A stretch of 51,344 nt of DNA. It comes from Marinihelvus fidelis. GTDB lineage: Bacteria > Pseudomonadota > Gammaproteobacteria > Xanthomonadales > SZUA-36. A program made the position numbers and the translations under genes. The stretch is from the NCBI RefSeq assembly GCF_008725655.1, contig NZ_VYXP01000004.1, forward strand, positions 1 through 51,344. Reading direction: 5' to 3'. Shown piece after piece: positions 44,594-51,344 of the stretch. The notes under the pieces are model-generated. The model saw only the letters and a list, made by a program, of their open reading frames with translations, had not been told where the DNA came from and ran no database searches. Position 1 is the stretch's first letter. Each line of letters begins with the position of its first letter.

Positions 44594-45970
44594 ATGTCCA
44601 AGCAAGACCACGGCAGCCCACTCAGTGATGTCGCCTTCGCCAGCCTCGAACTCGAGCCCAGCGTCATGGCCGGCGTCAAGGATGCCGGTTTTACCCATTG
44701 CACGCCAATCCAGGCACTGACGCTGCCGCCCGCGCTGGAAGGCCGTGATGTGGCCGGCCAGGCCCAGACCGGCACCGGCAAGACGGCGGCCTTTTTGCTG
44801 GTGGCGTTCAACCGCCTGGCGAAGACCCGGGGCCAGGGCGAACAGGCCCGTCATCCCGGCGCGGTCATCATCGCGCCGACGCGCGAACTGGCGCTGCAGA
44901 TTCACAAGGACGCGGAAACCCTGGGTGGCCACACCGGCCTCAAGCTGGCGCTGGCCTATGGCGGTGTCGACTATGACAAGCAGCGCAAGGCGCTGGAAGA
45001 GGGCTGTGACATCCTGATTGGCACGCCCGGGCGCATGATCGATTACTTCAAACAGAAGGTGTACGCGCTTGACCAGGTGGAAGTGGCCATCCTGGACGAG
45101 GCCGACCGCATGTTCGACCTGGGTTTCATCAAGGATATCCGCTACATGCTCCGGCGCATGCCCGAAGTTACGCAGCGCCAGAGCCTGATGTTCTCGGCAA
45201 CCCTGGCGCAGCGGGTCATGGAACTCGCCTACGAGCACATGAACGATCCCGTGACGCTGAAGGTCGAGGCCGACAATGTCACCGCCGATAACGTCAAGCA
45301 GTCGGTGTTCTATCCGGCCAACGAGGAAAAGCTGCCACTGCTGATCCAGTTGCTGCGGGACGCCGACAACGGCCGCACGATGGTCTTTACCAACACCCGC
45401 CAGGGCGCCGACGACATCGGTCGCACCCTTAATGCCAACGGCCTTCCGGCCGCGGTGATTTCCGGTCGCGTGCACCAGAAAAAGCGCCAGTCACTGTTGC
45501 GCCGCTTCCATGACGGCGATATTCGCATCCTGGTGGCGACTGACGTGGCCGCGCGTGGCCTGCATATTCCCGACGTGACCCATGTCTTCAATTTCGACCT
45601 GCCGCAGGACCCGGAGGATTACGTGCACCGGGTGGGCCGCACCGCGCGGCTGGGCGCCAAGGGTGAGGCCATCAGCTTTGCCTGCGAGGATTTCGCGTTC
45701 GGACTGCCGGATATCGAGTCCTACATCGGCTATGCCATCCCGATGGAGAGCGTCGACCCCGGCAACCTGCCCGAGATCGAGAAGCCGCCGCGTCCACCGC
45801 GCAAGCGCAGTGGGCCGGGTGGCCAGCGTCGCCATGGGGGTGGGGGCCGTCGCGGCGGTGGCCGCAGTTCGGACGCCCCGGCGTCGCAGTCAGCTTCGGG
45901 TGCCGAGGGCGACAAGCCGAAGCGCCGGCGCCGCCGGCGGCGCAAGCCGGCCACGACCGAAGGCGCGTGA
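44594..45970 (+). CDS. rhlB: DEAD-box ATP-dependent RNA helicase RhlB
   Basis: RhlB unwinds RNA for the RNase E degradosome. The product is 458 aa (E. coli 421). AQTGTGKT (motif I), PTRELA, GTPGR, LDEADRMFDLGF (motif II), SAT and HRVGRTAR (motif VI) are present. The C-terminus is an Arg/Gly/Lys-rich low-complexity tail after about residue 395. The frame is open upstream, but the ATG at 44594 gives the family N-terminus. ftsE follows 45 bases later. Confidence 0.92.
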   Translation: MSKQDHGSPLSDVAFASLELEPSVMAGVKDAGFTHCTPIQALTLPPALEGRDVAGQAQTGTGKTAAFLLVAFNRLAKTRGQGEQARHPGAVIIAPTRELALQIHKDAETLGGHTGLKLALAYGGVDYDKQRKALEEGCDILIGTPGRMIDYFKQKVYALDQVEVAILDEADRMFDLGFIKDIRYMLRRMPEVTQRQSLMFSATLAQRVMELAYEHMNDPVTLKVEADNVTADNVKQSVFYPANEEKLPLLIQLLRDADNGRTMVFTNTRQGADDIGRTLNANGLPAAVISGRVHQKKRQSLLRRFHDGDIRILVATDVAARGLHIPDVTHVFNFDLPQDPEDYVHRVGRTARLGAKGEAISFACEDFAFGLPDIESYIGYAIPMESVDPGNLPEIEKPPRPPRKRSGPGGQRRHGGGGRRGGGRSSDAPASQSASGAEGDKPKRRRRRRRKPATTEGA

Positions 45971-46015
45971 ACCGGGCCTTGTCGTTGACCTGAGCACGGG
46001 AACGGAGGCCCGGCC

Positions 46016-46690
46016 ATGATTCGCTTCGAGCGCGTCAGCAAGCGCTATCCCAACGGCAACCAGGCCCTGTCCGAGCTCAGCTTTGAGCTGGCCGACGGTG
46101 AGTTCTGCTTCCTGACGGGACATTCCGGCGCGGGCAAGAGCACCCTGCTCAGGCTGGTGATGATGCTGGAGCGGGCCAGCCGCGGTACTGTCGAGGTCGC
46201 CGGCCGCGACCTGGGGCGGACCCATGACCGCATGGCGCCGCGCGTCCGCCAGGGCATCGGCATGATCTTCCAGGACCACAAACTCCTCAACGACAAGACC
46301 GTGTTCGACAACGTCGCCCTGCCGTTGCTGATCGCAGGGTTTCGTTACGCCGACATCGGCAAGAAGGTCAGGGCGGCCCTGAAGAAGGTCGGCCTGGCCG
46401 ATCAGGAACAGGCCTGGCCGTTGTCCCTGTCCGGCGGTGAACAGCAGCGGGTAGGCGTGGCCCGGGCCATCGTCGGCATGCCACCGCTGCTGCTGGCCGA
46501 TGAACCCACCGGTAATCTTGACCCGGAACTGTCCTGGGAACTCTTTGGGTTGTTCCGCGAGCTCAACCAGCGCGGCATGACCGTGCTGATCGCCAGCCAC
46601 GACCTGCACCTGGTCAGGCGTATGGGAGAGCGGGTGCTGGTGCTGTCGGACGGGCGCCTGGTCGACGACCTGGTGCCGGCAGCGTCATGA
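46016..46690 (+). CDS. ftsE: Cell division ATP-binding protein FtsE
   Basis: FtsE with FtsX activates periplasmic septal amidases through EnvC. The product is 224 aa (E. coli 222). Walker A GHSGAGKST near residues 35-43, signature LSGGEQQR, Walker B LLLADEPTGNLD. The last bases overlap ftsX (ATGA). There is no ftsY upstream here, unlike the E. coli ftsYEX order. Confidence 0.97.
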   Translation: MIRFERVSKRYPNGNQALSELSFELADGEFCFLTGHSGAGKSTLLRLVMMLERASRGTVEVAGRDLGRTHDRMAPRVRQGIGMIFQDHKLLNDKTVFDNVALPLLIAGFRYADIGKKVRAALKKVGLADQEQAWPLSLSGGEQQRVGVARAIVGMPPLLLADEPTGNLDPELSWELFGLFRELNQRGMTVLIASHDLHLVRRMGERVLVLSDGRLVDDLVPAAS

Positions 46691-47655
46691 GCGGGGGTGC
46701 GGGCATGCGCCAGCGGCTGAGATCCTGGGCCCGGCGCCACAGTTACAGTTTCTTCTCAAGCCTGGGCCAGTTGATGTCGCACCGGCTGGGAACGCTGATG
46801 ACGGTGCTGGTGATCGGCATCGCCATGCTGCTGCCACTGGGCCTGCACGTGACCCTTGCGAATTTCGACCGCGTCGACCTGAACGAGGACGACTGGGGTG
46901 CATTGACCGTGTTCATGGCTGACGGTGTGGATGCCGGTACCGTCGATGCGCTTGCGGACATGCTGGGTGAGAGGGACGACGTGGCGGCCGTGAATGCCAT
47001 ATCGCCGGAGCAGGGCCTGGAGGAATTCCAGGCCGCATCGGGGTTTGGTGACGCGCTGGACCTGCTGGAGAGCAATCCGCTGCCGTGGGTGCTGAGTGTC
47101 ACACCGGTGGCGGCGGCGGGCGAGGATTTCGAGGCTGGTGCCGAGCGCCTGTCCGCGTTTATCAGCGCCCAGGCGGGGGTCGAGTCGGTCAGTTTTGACC
47201 TGAAGTGGCTGCAGCGGTTTGGCCGTCTGCTGGACCTTGGCCAGGCCGCGGTGACCGTGCTGGTGCTGCTGTTCGCGCTGGCGGTGATTATGGTCGTCGC
47301 CAATACCATCCGCCTGGATGTTGCCGCCCGTACCGACGAGATCGAGATCATGGCGCTGGTTGGCGCGACGCCGGGCTTCATACGCCAGCCGTTCCTCTAT
47401 GCCGGGTTCTGGTACGGCCTGCTCGGCGGGGTGGTTGCACTGGTGCTGGTCAACGGCGCGCTGATTTACCTCGAAGGCCCGCTGGACCGGCTGATGGCCA
47501 GTTACGGACAGGATTCCAATCTTCGCGGCCTGGGAGGCACGCAGACCCTGCTGGTGCTCCTGGGGGGCGCTGCGCTGGGCTGGTCTGGTGCCGCGATGGC
47601 GGTACAGAAGCACCTGCGAACACTGCGGGTGGGCGGCACCCTGGGTCGCCGCTGA
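46687..47655 (+). CDS. ftsX: Cell division protein FtsX
   Basis: Membrane partner of FtsE. The product is 322 aa with four membrane segments (about 38-60, 180-205, 235-262 and 283-303). Between segments 1 and 2 is a periplasmic loop that in E. coli binds EnvC. The C-terminal FtsX/MacB-like core (ALVGATPGFIRQPFLYAGFWYG) is typical. Start overlaps ftsE by four bases. Confidence 0.95.
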   Translation: MSGGAGMRQRLRSWARRHSYSFFSSLGQLMSHRLGTLMTVLVIGIAMLLPLGLHVTLANFDRVDLNEDDWGALTVFMADGVDAGTVDALADMLGERDDVAAVNAISPEQGLEEFQAASGFGDALDLLESNPLPWVLSVTPVAAAGEDFEAGAERLSAFISAQAGVESVSFDLKWLQRFGRLLDLGQAAVTVLVLLFALAVIMVVANTIRLDVAARTDEIEIMALVGATPGFIRQPFLYAGFWYGLLGGVVALVLVNGALIYLEGPLDRLMASYGQDSNLRGLGGTQTLLVLLGGAALGWSGAAMAVQKHLRTLRVGGTLGRR

Positions 47656-47682
47656 GGGGCCAAAAAATATCAAATTTCGGGC

Positions 47683-47710
47683 GGAACCCATGGCGATTTG
47701 CATTGTCAGA
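47683..47710 (+). promoter_or_regulatory. Sigma-E-like promoter of rpoH
   Basis: GGAACCC (47683-47689), 15 bases, GTCAGA (47705-47710). This closely follows the known sigma-E pattern GGAACTT-N15-GTCnnA. E. coli rpoH has a sigma-E promoter (P3) of the same design. It lies 28 bases after ftsX and about 107 before the rpoH start, so envelope stress could feed into the heat-shock sigma factor. Prediction by pattern only. Confidence 0.55.
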
Positions 47711-47722
47711 CTGTACAGTCTG
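47707..47722 (+). promoter_or_regulatory. Perfect 16-bp palindrome over the rpoH upstream start region
   Basis: CAGACTGTACAGTCTG reads the same on both strands. It starts inside the sigma-E-like -10 and would cover the transcription start, a position suited to a repressor. It does not fit LexA (CTGT-N8-ACAG) spacing. It could also form a short RNA stem, but without a loop this is poor. Binding protein unknown. Confidence 0.6.
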
Positions 47723-47782
47723 TTAATTCGTCATATTCCAGCGTTACACTCAGGGTCCGGAGGGATTTCCGGGACTTAAAGC

Positions 47783-47791
47783 TGGTATACT
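47783..47791 (+). promoter_or_regulatory. Extended -10 promoter near rpoH
   Basis: TGGTATACT is a TGn extended -10 with TATACT (47786-47791), 5 of 6 to consensus, 25 bases before the rpoH ATG. No good -35. It would give a very short leader (about 18-20 bases) and serve as the housekeeping sigma-70 promoter. Confidence 0.55.
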
Positions 47792-47816
47792 GACCCGCTT
47801 GAATTGAGGAGTTTCA

Positions 47817-48677
47817 ATGAGCAAAGCACTGGTACCCAGCCATTTGCTGGCGCCTGCCGGCACAGGCAACCTGGATGCGTACATCCAGGAGGTCTACAAG
47901 ATCCCGGTCCTGACGCTGGACGAGGAGCAGGAGCTGGCCACGCGCTACCGTGACGAGAACGACCTTGAAGCGGCCCGTCGCCTGGTCCTGGCACACCTGC
48001 GTTTCGTGGTTCACGTGGCCAAGGGCTACACCGGCTACGGCCTGAACCTGGGCGACCTGATCCAGGAAGGCAACATCGGCCTGATGAAGGCCGTCAAGCG
48101 TTTCGACCCCGAGCGGGAAGTGCGCCTGGTGTCCTTTGCCGTGCACTGGATCCGTGCCGAGATGCACGAGTTCATCCTGCGTAACTGGCGTATCGTCAAG
48201 GTCGCGACCACCAAGGCCCAGCGCAAGCTGTTCTTCAACCTGCGCAAGTCCAAGAAGCGCCTGGGCTGGCTGAACATGAACGAAGTCGAGGCCGTGGCCA
48301 AGGACCTGGGGGTCAAGCCCGAGGTGGTCATGGAGATGGAATCCCGCCTGTCCGGGCAGGATGTCGGTTTCGACCTGACGGCGGCCGACGACGAAGACCG
48401 TCCGCAGGTGGCCCCGGCGGCCTACCTGGAGACCAGCGAGCGCAACCCGGAAGATACCCTGGAAGCGGCCGACCTGGAGTCCCACCAGCATGGCCTGCTC
48501 TACGCCGGCCTGGGTGAGCTGGACGATCGCAGCCAGGACATCATTCGCTGCCGCTGGCTGACGGATGACAAGGCCACGCTGCAGGAACTGGCCGATCGCT
48601 ACGGCGTTTCGGCCGAGCGCATCCGGCAGCTTGAAGTCAATGCGATGAATAAACTCAGGGCCAGCCTCAACGCCTGA
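47817..48677 (+). CDS. rpoH: RNA polymerase sigma factor RpoH (sigma-32)
   Basis: Heat-shock sigma factor. The product is 286 aa (E. coli 284). Region 2 [35 protein letters not shown]; RpoH-specific box QRKLFFNLR at residues 135-143; region 4.2 [26 protein letters not shown] is six bases before the ATG. A weak stem (TTGAA 47799-47803, TTCAA 47813-47817) places this Shine-Dalgarno in its loop. The ftsE-ftsX-rpoH order is conserved in gammaproteobacteria. Confidence 0.97.
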   Translation: MSKALVPSHLLAPAGTGNLDAYIQEVYKIPVLTLDEEQELATRYRDENDLEAARRLVLAHLRFVVHVAKGYTGYGLNLGDLIQEGNIGLMKAVKRFDPEREVRLVSFAVHWIRAEMHEFILRNWRIVKVATTKAQRKLFFNLRKSKKRLGWLNMNEVEAVAKDLGVKPEVVMEMESRLSGQDVGFDLTAADDEDRPQVAPAAYLETSERNPEDTLEAADLESHQHGLLYAGLGELDDRSQDIIRCRWLTDDKATLQELADRYGVSAERIRQLEVNAMNKLRASLNA

Positions 48678-48701
48678 CGCGTAGCCGGCCCCGGAACACC
48701 G

Positions 48702-48729
48702 AACGGCCTCCCACGCGGAGGCCGTTTTT
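48702..48729 (+). terminator. Intrinsic terminator of rpoH
   Basis: AACGGCCTCC (48702-48711), loop CACGC, GGAGGCCGTT (48717-48726), then TTT. A 10-bp stem ending in a T-run of five, 24 bases after the rpoH stop. The next gene's Shine-Dalgarno begins only a few bases later, so that gene may rely on read-through or a promoter not seen. Confidence 0.9.
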
Positions 48730-48749
48730 GTATGAGGAGGAGTGAGTCG

Positions 48750-51308
48750 ATGAGCCAGGAATTGAACGGTTGGCGGGTGCTGAAGTTTGGCGGCACCAGT
48801 GTCGCTAACCCGGCCGGTTGGGATGTCATCTGCGGGCAGGTTGAAGCCGCCAGCCAGGCCGGCCAGAACGTTCTGGTGGTGCTGTCCGCACTGTCCGGCG
48901 TGACCAATGCGCTGACCGCACTGTGTGACGCCGCGGACCCGGGTGGACGCGAAGCCCTCCTGGGCGATATCGGCGACCGCCACCGCGCGCTCTGTGATGC
49001 GCTGGACGTGGCGCCGGGTGATGCCTTCAACGCCTTGATGAGCGAGCTCCGTGGGCCATTGACGGCCCGCCTTCCGCTGGACAGTGACGCGGCCCGGGCG
49101 GAACTGCTGGGTTACGGTGAGCGCCTCTCCACAACGTTGGCCATCGACATCATGGCCGCTCGGGGGCAGCAGCCCCTGTTGCAGGACGCGCGCCAGTTGC
49201 TTCGCGCCTCAGGCGAGCATGACTCACCCTTGTCGGCCAGCTGCGACGCCTCGGCCGACCCGGCCATGGCCGATCGGCTCGCGGCGCAGGGCGCCGTACA
49301 CGTCACCCAGGGTTTCCTGGTGGGCGGCCCCGGTGGCGCCACCTGGTTGCTGGGGCGGGGCGGTTCCGACACCTCGGCCGCCACCCTGGCCGCGCGGCTT
49401 TCAGCCGACCCCCTGGAAATCTGGACCGACGTGCCCGGCATTTTTACCGCCGACCCGCGCCTGGTGCCGGATGCCCGCCTGTTGCTGGATTTGAGCTACG
49501 GGGAGGCCCAGGAACTGGCCTCGATGGGCGCCAAGGTGTTGCACCCGCCCAGCGTGCGGATCTGCAAGGAAGCCGGCGTGCCATTACATATTCGCGATAC
49601 GACAAGGCCGGCGGTGCGCGGCACCGCGGTCGGGCCACGCTCACCGGCCACCGAGGCTGGCCTGAAAGGCATCGTGCACCGCGGCAATATCACCCTGGTG
49701 ATGATGGAGAACCCGGCCATGTGGCGCCAGGTGGGTTTCCTGGCGGCCGCCTTCGGCGTGTTCCGTGACCACGGTCTTTCGATCGACCTGATTTCCACCT
49801 CGGAATCCAGCGTCACTGTCAGCCTCGACCCCGGTCGCCACGGTGCCGGCAGTCGCGAGGTGCTGGCGCAGCTGACCGAGTCGCTGTCAAAGCTTTGCAC
49901 CGTGCAGGTCGTCACTGGCTGCGTGTCGGTGAGCCTGGTCGGCAACCAGATTCGCACCATCCTCGGCCGTCTTTCGGAGGCGCTGGATGTCCTGCATGAC
50001 CGCAAGGTCTACATGGTCACCCAGTCCGCCAATGACCTGAACCTGACGCTGGTGGTGGAAGCGGAGAGCGCGGACCGGCTCGTGCAGCACCTGCACCAGA
50101 CGCTGGTCGCGCAGGAAGCAGACACGGCGCCGGGTTTTGGTGACAGCTGGCGCGAGTTGACGGGCCCCGTCGATACCATTGACGCGCCCTGGTGGCAGCG
50201 CCGGGCCGAGGAACTGCTCGCGTTGTCACGCGAGCGTGGCCCGCTGTACGTTTACGATGTCGCCACGGTCGAGGCCGCCGCTGGCCGTCTCACGGCCCTG
50301 AACCATGTTGACCGCGTGCTCTACGCGATGAAGGCCAATAACCATCCCGAGATTCTGCGCGCGCTGCATGCCGCAGGCGTCGGCTTCGACTGTGTCTCGG
50401 TGGCCGAAATTGAGCATATTCACGCGGTCATTCCGGGGATCGACCCGGCCGAGGTCCTGTTCACGCCCAACTTTTCCGGCCAGTCCGAGTACGAGAAGGG
50501 TTTTGAGCTGGGCGCGCGCGTGACCGTCGATAACGCCTGGCCTTTGCGTCAATGGACCGAGACCTTTGCCGGCCGCGACGTCTTCCTGCGCGTCGACCTG
50601 GCCTTTGGGCATGGTCACCACAGCAAGGTGGTCACGTCAGGTGCGCGCTCGAAGTTCGGCATCGAAATGGCCCAGCTCGAATCACTGGCGGCACTGGCGC
50701 GCGAGCACGATATCCGCGTGGTGGGCCTGCACGCGCACACCGGCAGCGGTGTGCATACCGCGGATGTCTGGTCGGAGCAGCTGAAGCGTCTGCTGGCACT
50801 GCGCGAACTGTTCCCAGCGGTCAAGGTCATCGACCTGGGTGGCGGGCTTGGCGTGCCGGAGCGCCCCGGGCAGCCGGTGTTCGACCTGGCCGCGATGGAT
50901 GCGGCCATCGGCACCGTGGAGGGCCGCGGCGATGTCCAGGTCTGGATCGAGCCGGGCCGCTACCTGGTCGCGGAATCCGGCGTCCTGGTGGCGCCGGTCA
51001 CGCAGGTCAAGGAAAAGGGCAGCCATCGATACCTGGGGCTGGCTACCGGCATGAACTCCCTGATTCGGCCGGCGCTCTACGATGCCCACCATGAAATTAT
51101 CAACCTGGATCGCCTGGGCGACCCGGCGTCATGCCGATACACGGTGGTCGGACCGATCTGCGAGTCAGGCGACATCCTCGGCGAGGCGCGTCACCTGCCG
51201 GAAAGTACGGAAGGCGACATCATGCTGATCGCCAATGCTGGCGCCTACGGCCGGACGATGTCGTCGCGTTACAACCTGCGCGAACCGGCTGCCGAAGTGG
51301 TCATCTAG
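48750..51308 (+). CDS. Fused aspartate kinase / diaminopimelate decarboxylase
   Basis: First and last enzymes of lysine synthesis in one chain, a fusion known from Xanthomonas and Xylella. The product is 852 aa. Residues 1 to about 300: aspartate kinase (LKFGGTSVANP, LLGRGGSDTSAATLAARL, DVPGIFTADPRLVPDA). About 305-455: ACT regulatory region (LISTSESSVTVSLD). About 480-852: PLP-fold decarboxylase; the PLP lysine is K528 in AMKANNHP, with DLGGGLGVPE, EPGRYLVAESG and GPICESGDILG. The ATG at 48750 follows GAGGAGGAG. Confidence 0.95.
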   Translation: MSQELNGWRVLKFGGTSVANPAGWDVICGQVEAASQAGQNVLVVLSALSGVTNALTALCDAADPGGREALLGDIGDRHRALCDALDVAPGDAFNALMSELRGPLTARLPLDSDAARAELLGYGERLSTTLAIDIMAARGQQPLLQDARQLLRASGEHDSPLSASCDASADPAMADRLAAQGAVHVTQGFLVGGPGGATWLLGRGGSDTSAATLAARLSADPLEIWTDVPGIFTADPRLVPDARLLLDLSYGEAQELASMGAKVLHPPSVRICKEAGVPLHIRDTTRPAVRGTAVGPRSPATEAGLKGIVHRGNITLVMMENPAMWRQVGFLAAAFGVFRDHGLSIDLISTSESSVTVSLDPGRHGAGSREVLAQLTESLSKLCTVQVVTGCVSVSLVGNQIRTILGRLSEALDVLHDRKVYMVTQSANDLNLTLVVEAESADRLVQHLHQTLVAQEADTAPGFGDSWRELTGPVDTIDAPWWQRRAEELLALSRERGPLYVYDVATVEAAAGRLTALNHVDRVLYAMKANNHPEILRALHAAGVGFDCVSVAEIEHIHAVIPGIDPAEVLFTPNFSGQSEYEKGFELGARVTVDNAWPLRQWTETFAGRDVFLRVDLAFGHGHHSKVVTSGARSKFGIEMAQLESLAALAREHDIRVVGLHAHTGSGVHTADVWSEQLKRLLALRELFPAVKVIDLGGGLGVPERPGQPVFDLAAMDAAIGTVEGRGDVQVWIEPGRYLVAESGVLVAPVTQVKEKGSHRYLGLATGMNSLIRPALYDAHHEIINLDRLGDPASCRYTVVGPICESGDILGEARHLPESTEGDIMLIANAGAYGRTMSSRYNLREPAAEVVI

Positions 51309-51310
51309 CT

Positions 51311-51344
51311 GTGAGTAGTGAGTAGTGAGTAGTGAGTAGTGAGT
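51311..51344 (+). repeat. GTGAGTA heptamer array after the lysine-pathway fusion gene
   Basis: Four perfect GTGAGTA units and a fifth cut by the window edge begin two bases after the TAG stop. Each unit has a TGA, and each junction a TAG (AGTAGTGA). The sequence differs from the GTRACGS type seen at the other three arrays, but period, sense orientation and place after a stop codon are the same. The true length is not visible. Confidence 0.88.

Noticed and set aside
47707-47722. LexA (SOS) box at the rpoH palindrome
   Set aside because: It contains CTGT and ACAG but with no spacer between them; LexA boxes need eight intervening bases.

Overview
The window is a GC-rich (about 60-65 % by eye) piece of a gammaproteobacterial chromosome. 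Ribosomal gene order is exactly the gammaproteobacterial S10-spc-alpha order. Three traits point towards Xanthomonadales or Wenzhouxiangellaceae-like bacteria: the fused aspartate kinase/diaminopimelate decarboxylase, the plant-type (class II) DAHP synthase, and the rhlB-ftsE-ftsX-rpoH order. No rRNA or tRNA gene was seen, so this placement is inference.

Layout. Positions 1-13.9 kb: the 3' end of tuf, then 28 genes on the + strand (S10, spc and alpha operons, rpsJ to rplQ) closed by an intrinsic terminator at 13823-13854. Positions 14.0-17.8 kb (- strand): feoA-feoB plus a ThrE-family exporter behind a Fur-box-like site. Positions 17.8-22.2 kb (-): hutU-hutH-hutI, histidine degradation. Positions 22.3-24.2 kb (+): dsbB and class II DAHP synthase. 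Positions 24.2-26.1 kb (-): typA. Positions 26.2-33.6 kb (-): pdxB, a membrane-spanning beta-propeller/LuxR regulator, two tandem palindromes, a possible small membrane peptide, a small secreted protein and a secreted metzincin-type protease. Positions 33.7-38.3 kb (+): mdh-prpB-prpC-prpD (2-methylcitrate cycle with its oxaloacetate supplier). Positions 38.3-44.4 kb (-): trxA, rho, then eight small genes with short gaps or stop/start overlaps (membrane protein, lipocalin, DUF3224, SpoIIAA-like, GNAT, methyltransferase, MarC, GST). Positions 44.6-48.7 kb (+): rhlB, ftsE, ftsX, rpoH. Positions 48.75-51.3 kb (+): the lysine-pathway fusion enzyme.

Most of the window is core housekeeping. Two things stand out. 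First, four arrays of 7-bp units (GTAACGC/GTGACGG/GTGAGTA type) each lie at the 3' end of a gene, in sense orientation. Each unit carries a stop codon, and a 7-bp period puts stops in all three frames; in one case the array encodes the last residues of the protein. Second, at 26.3-32.5 kb a one-component transmembrane regulator lies directly upstream of an extracellular protease operon. The gap holds a perfect 15-bp palindrome and a degenerate copy 32 bp away, and the operon may begin with an unannotated peptide using an ATT start. A sigma-E-like promoter and a perfect 16-bp palindrome upstream of rpoH are also worth checking.
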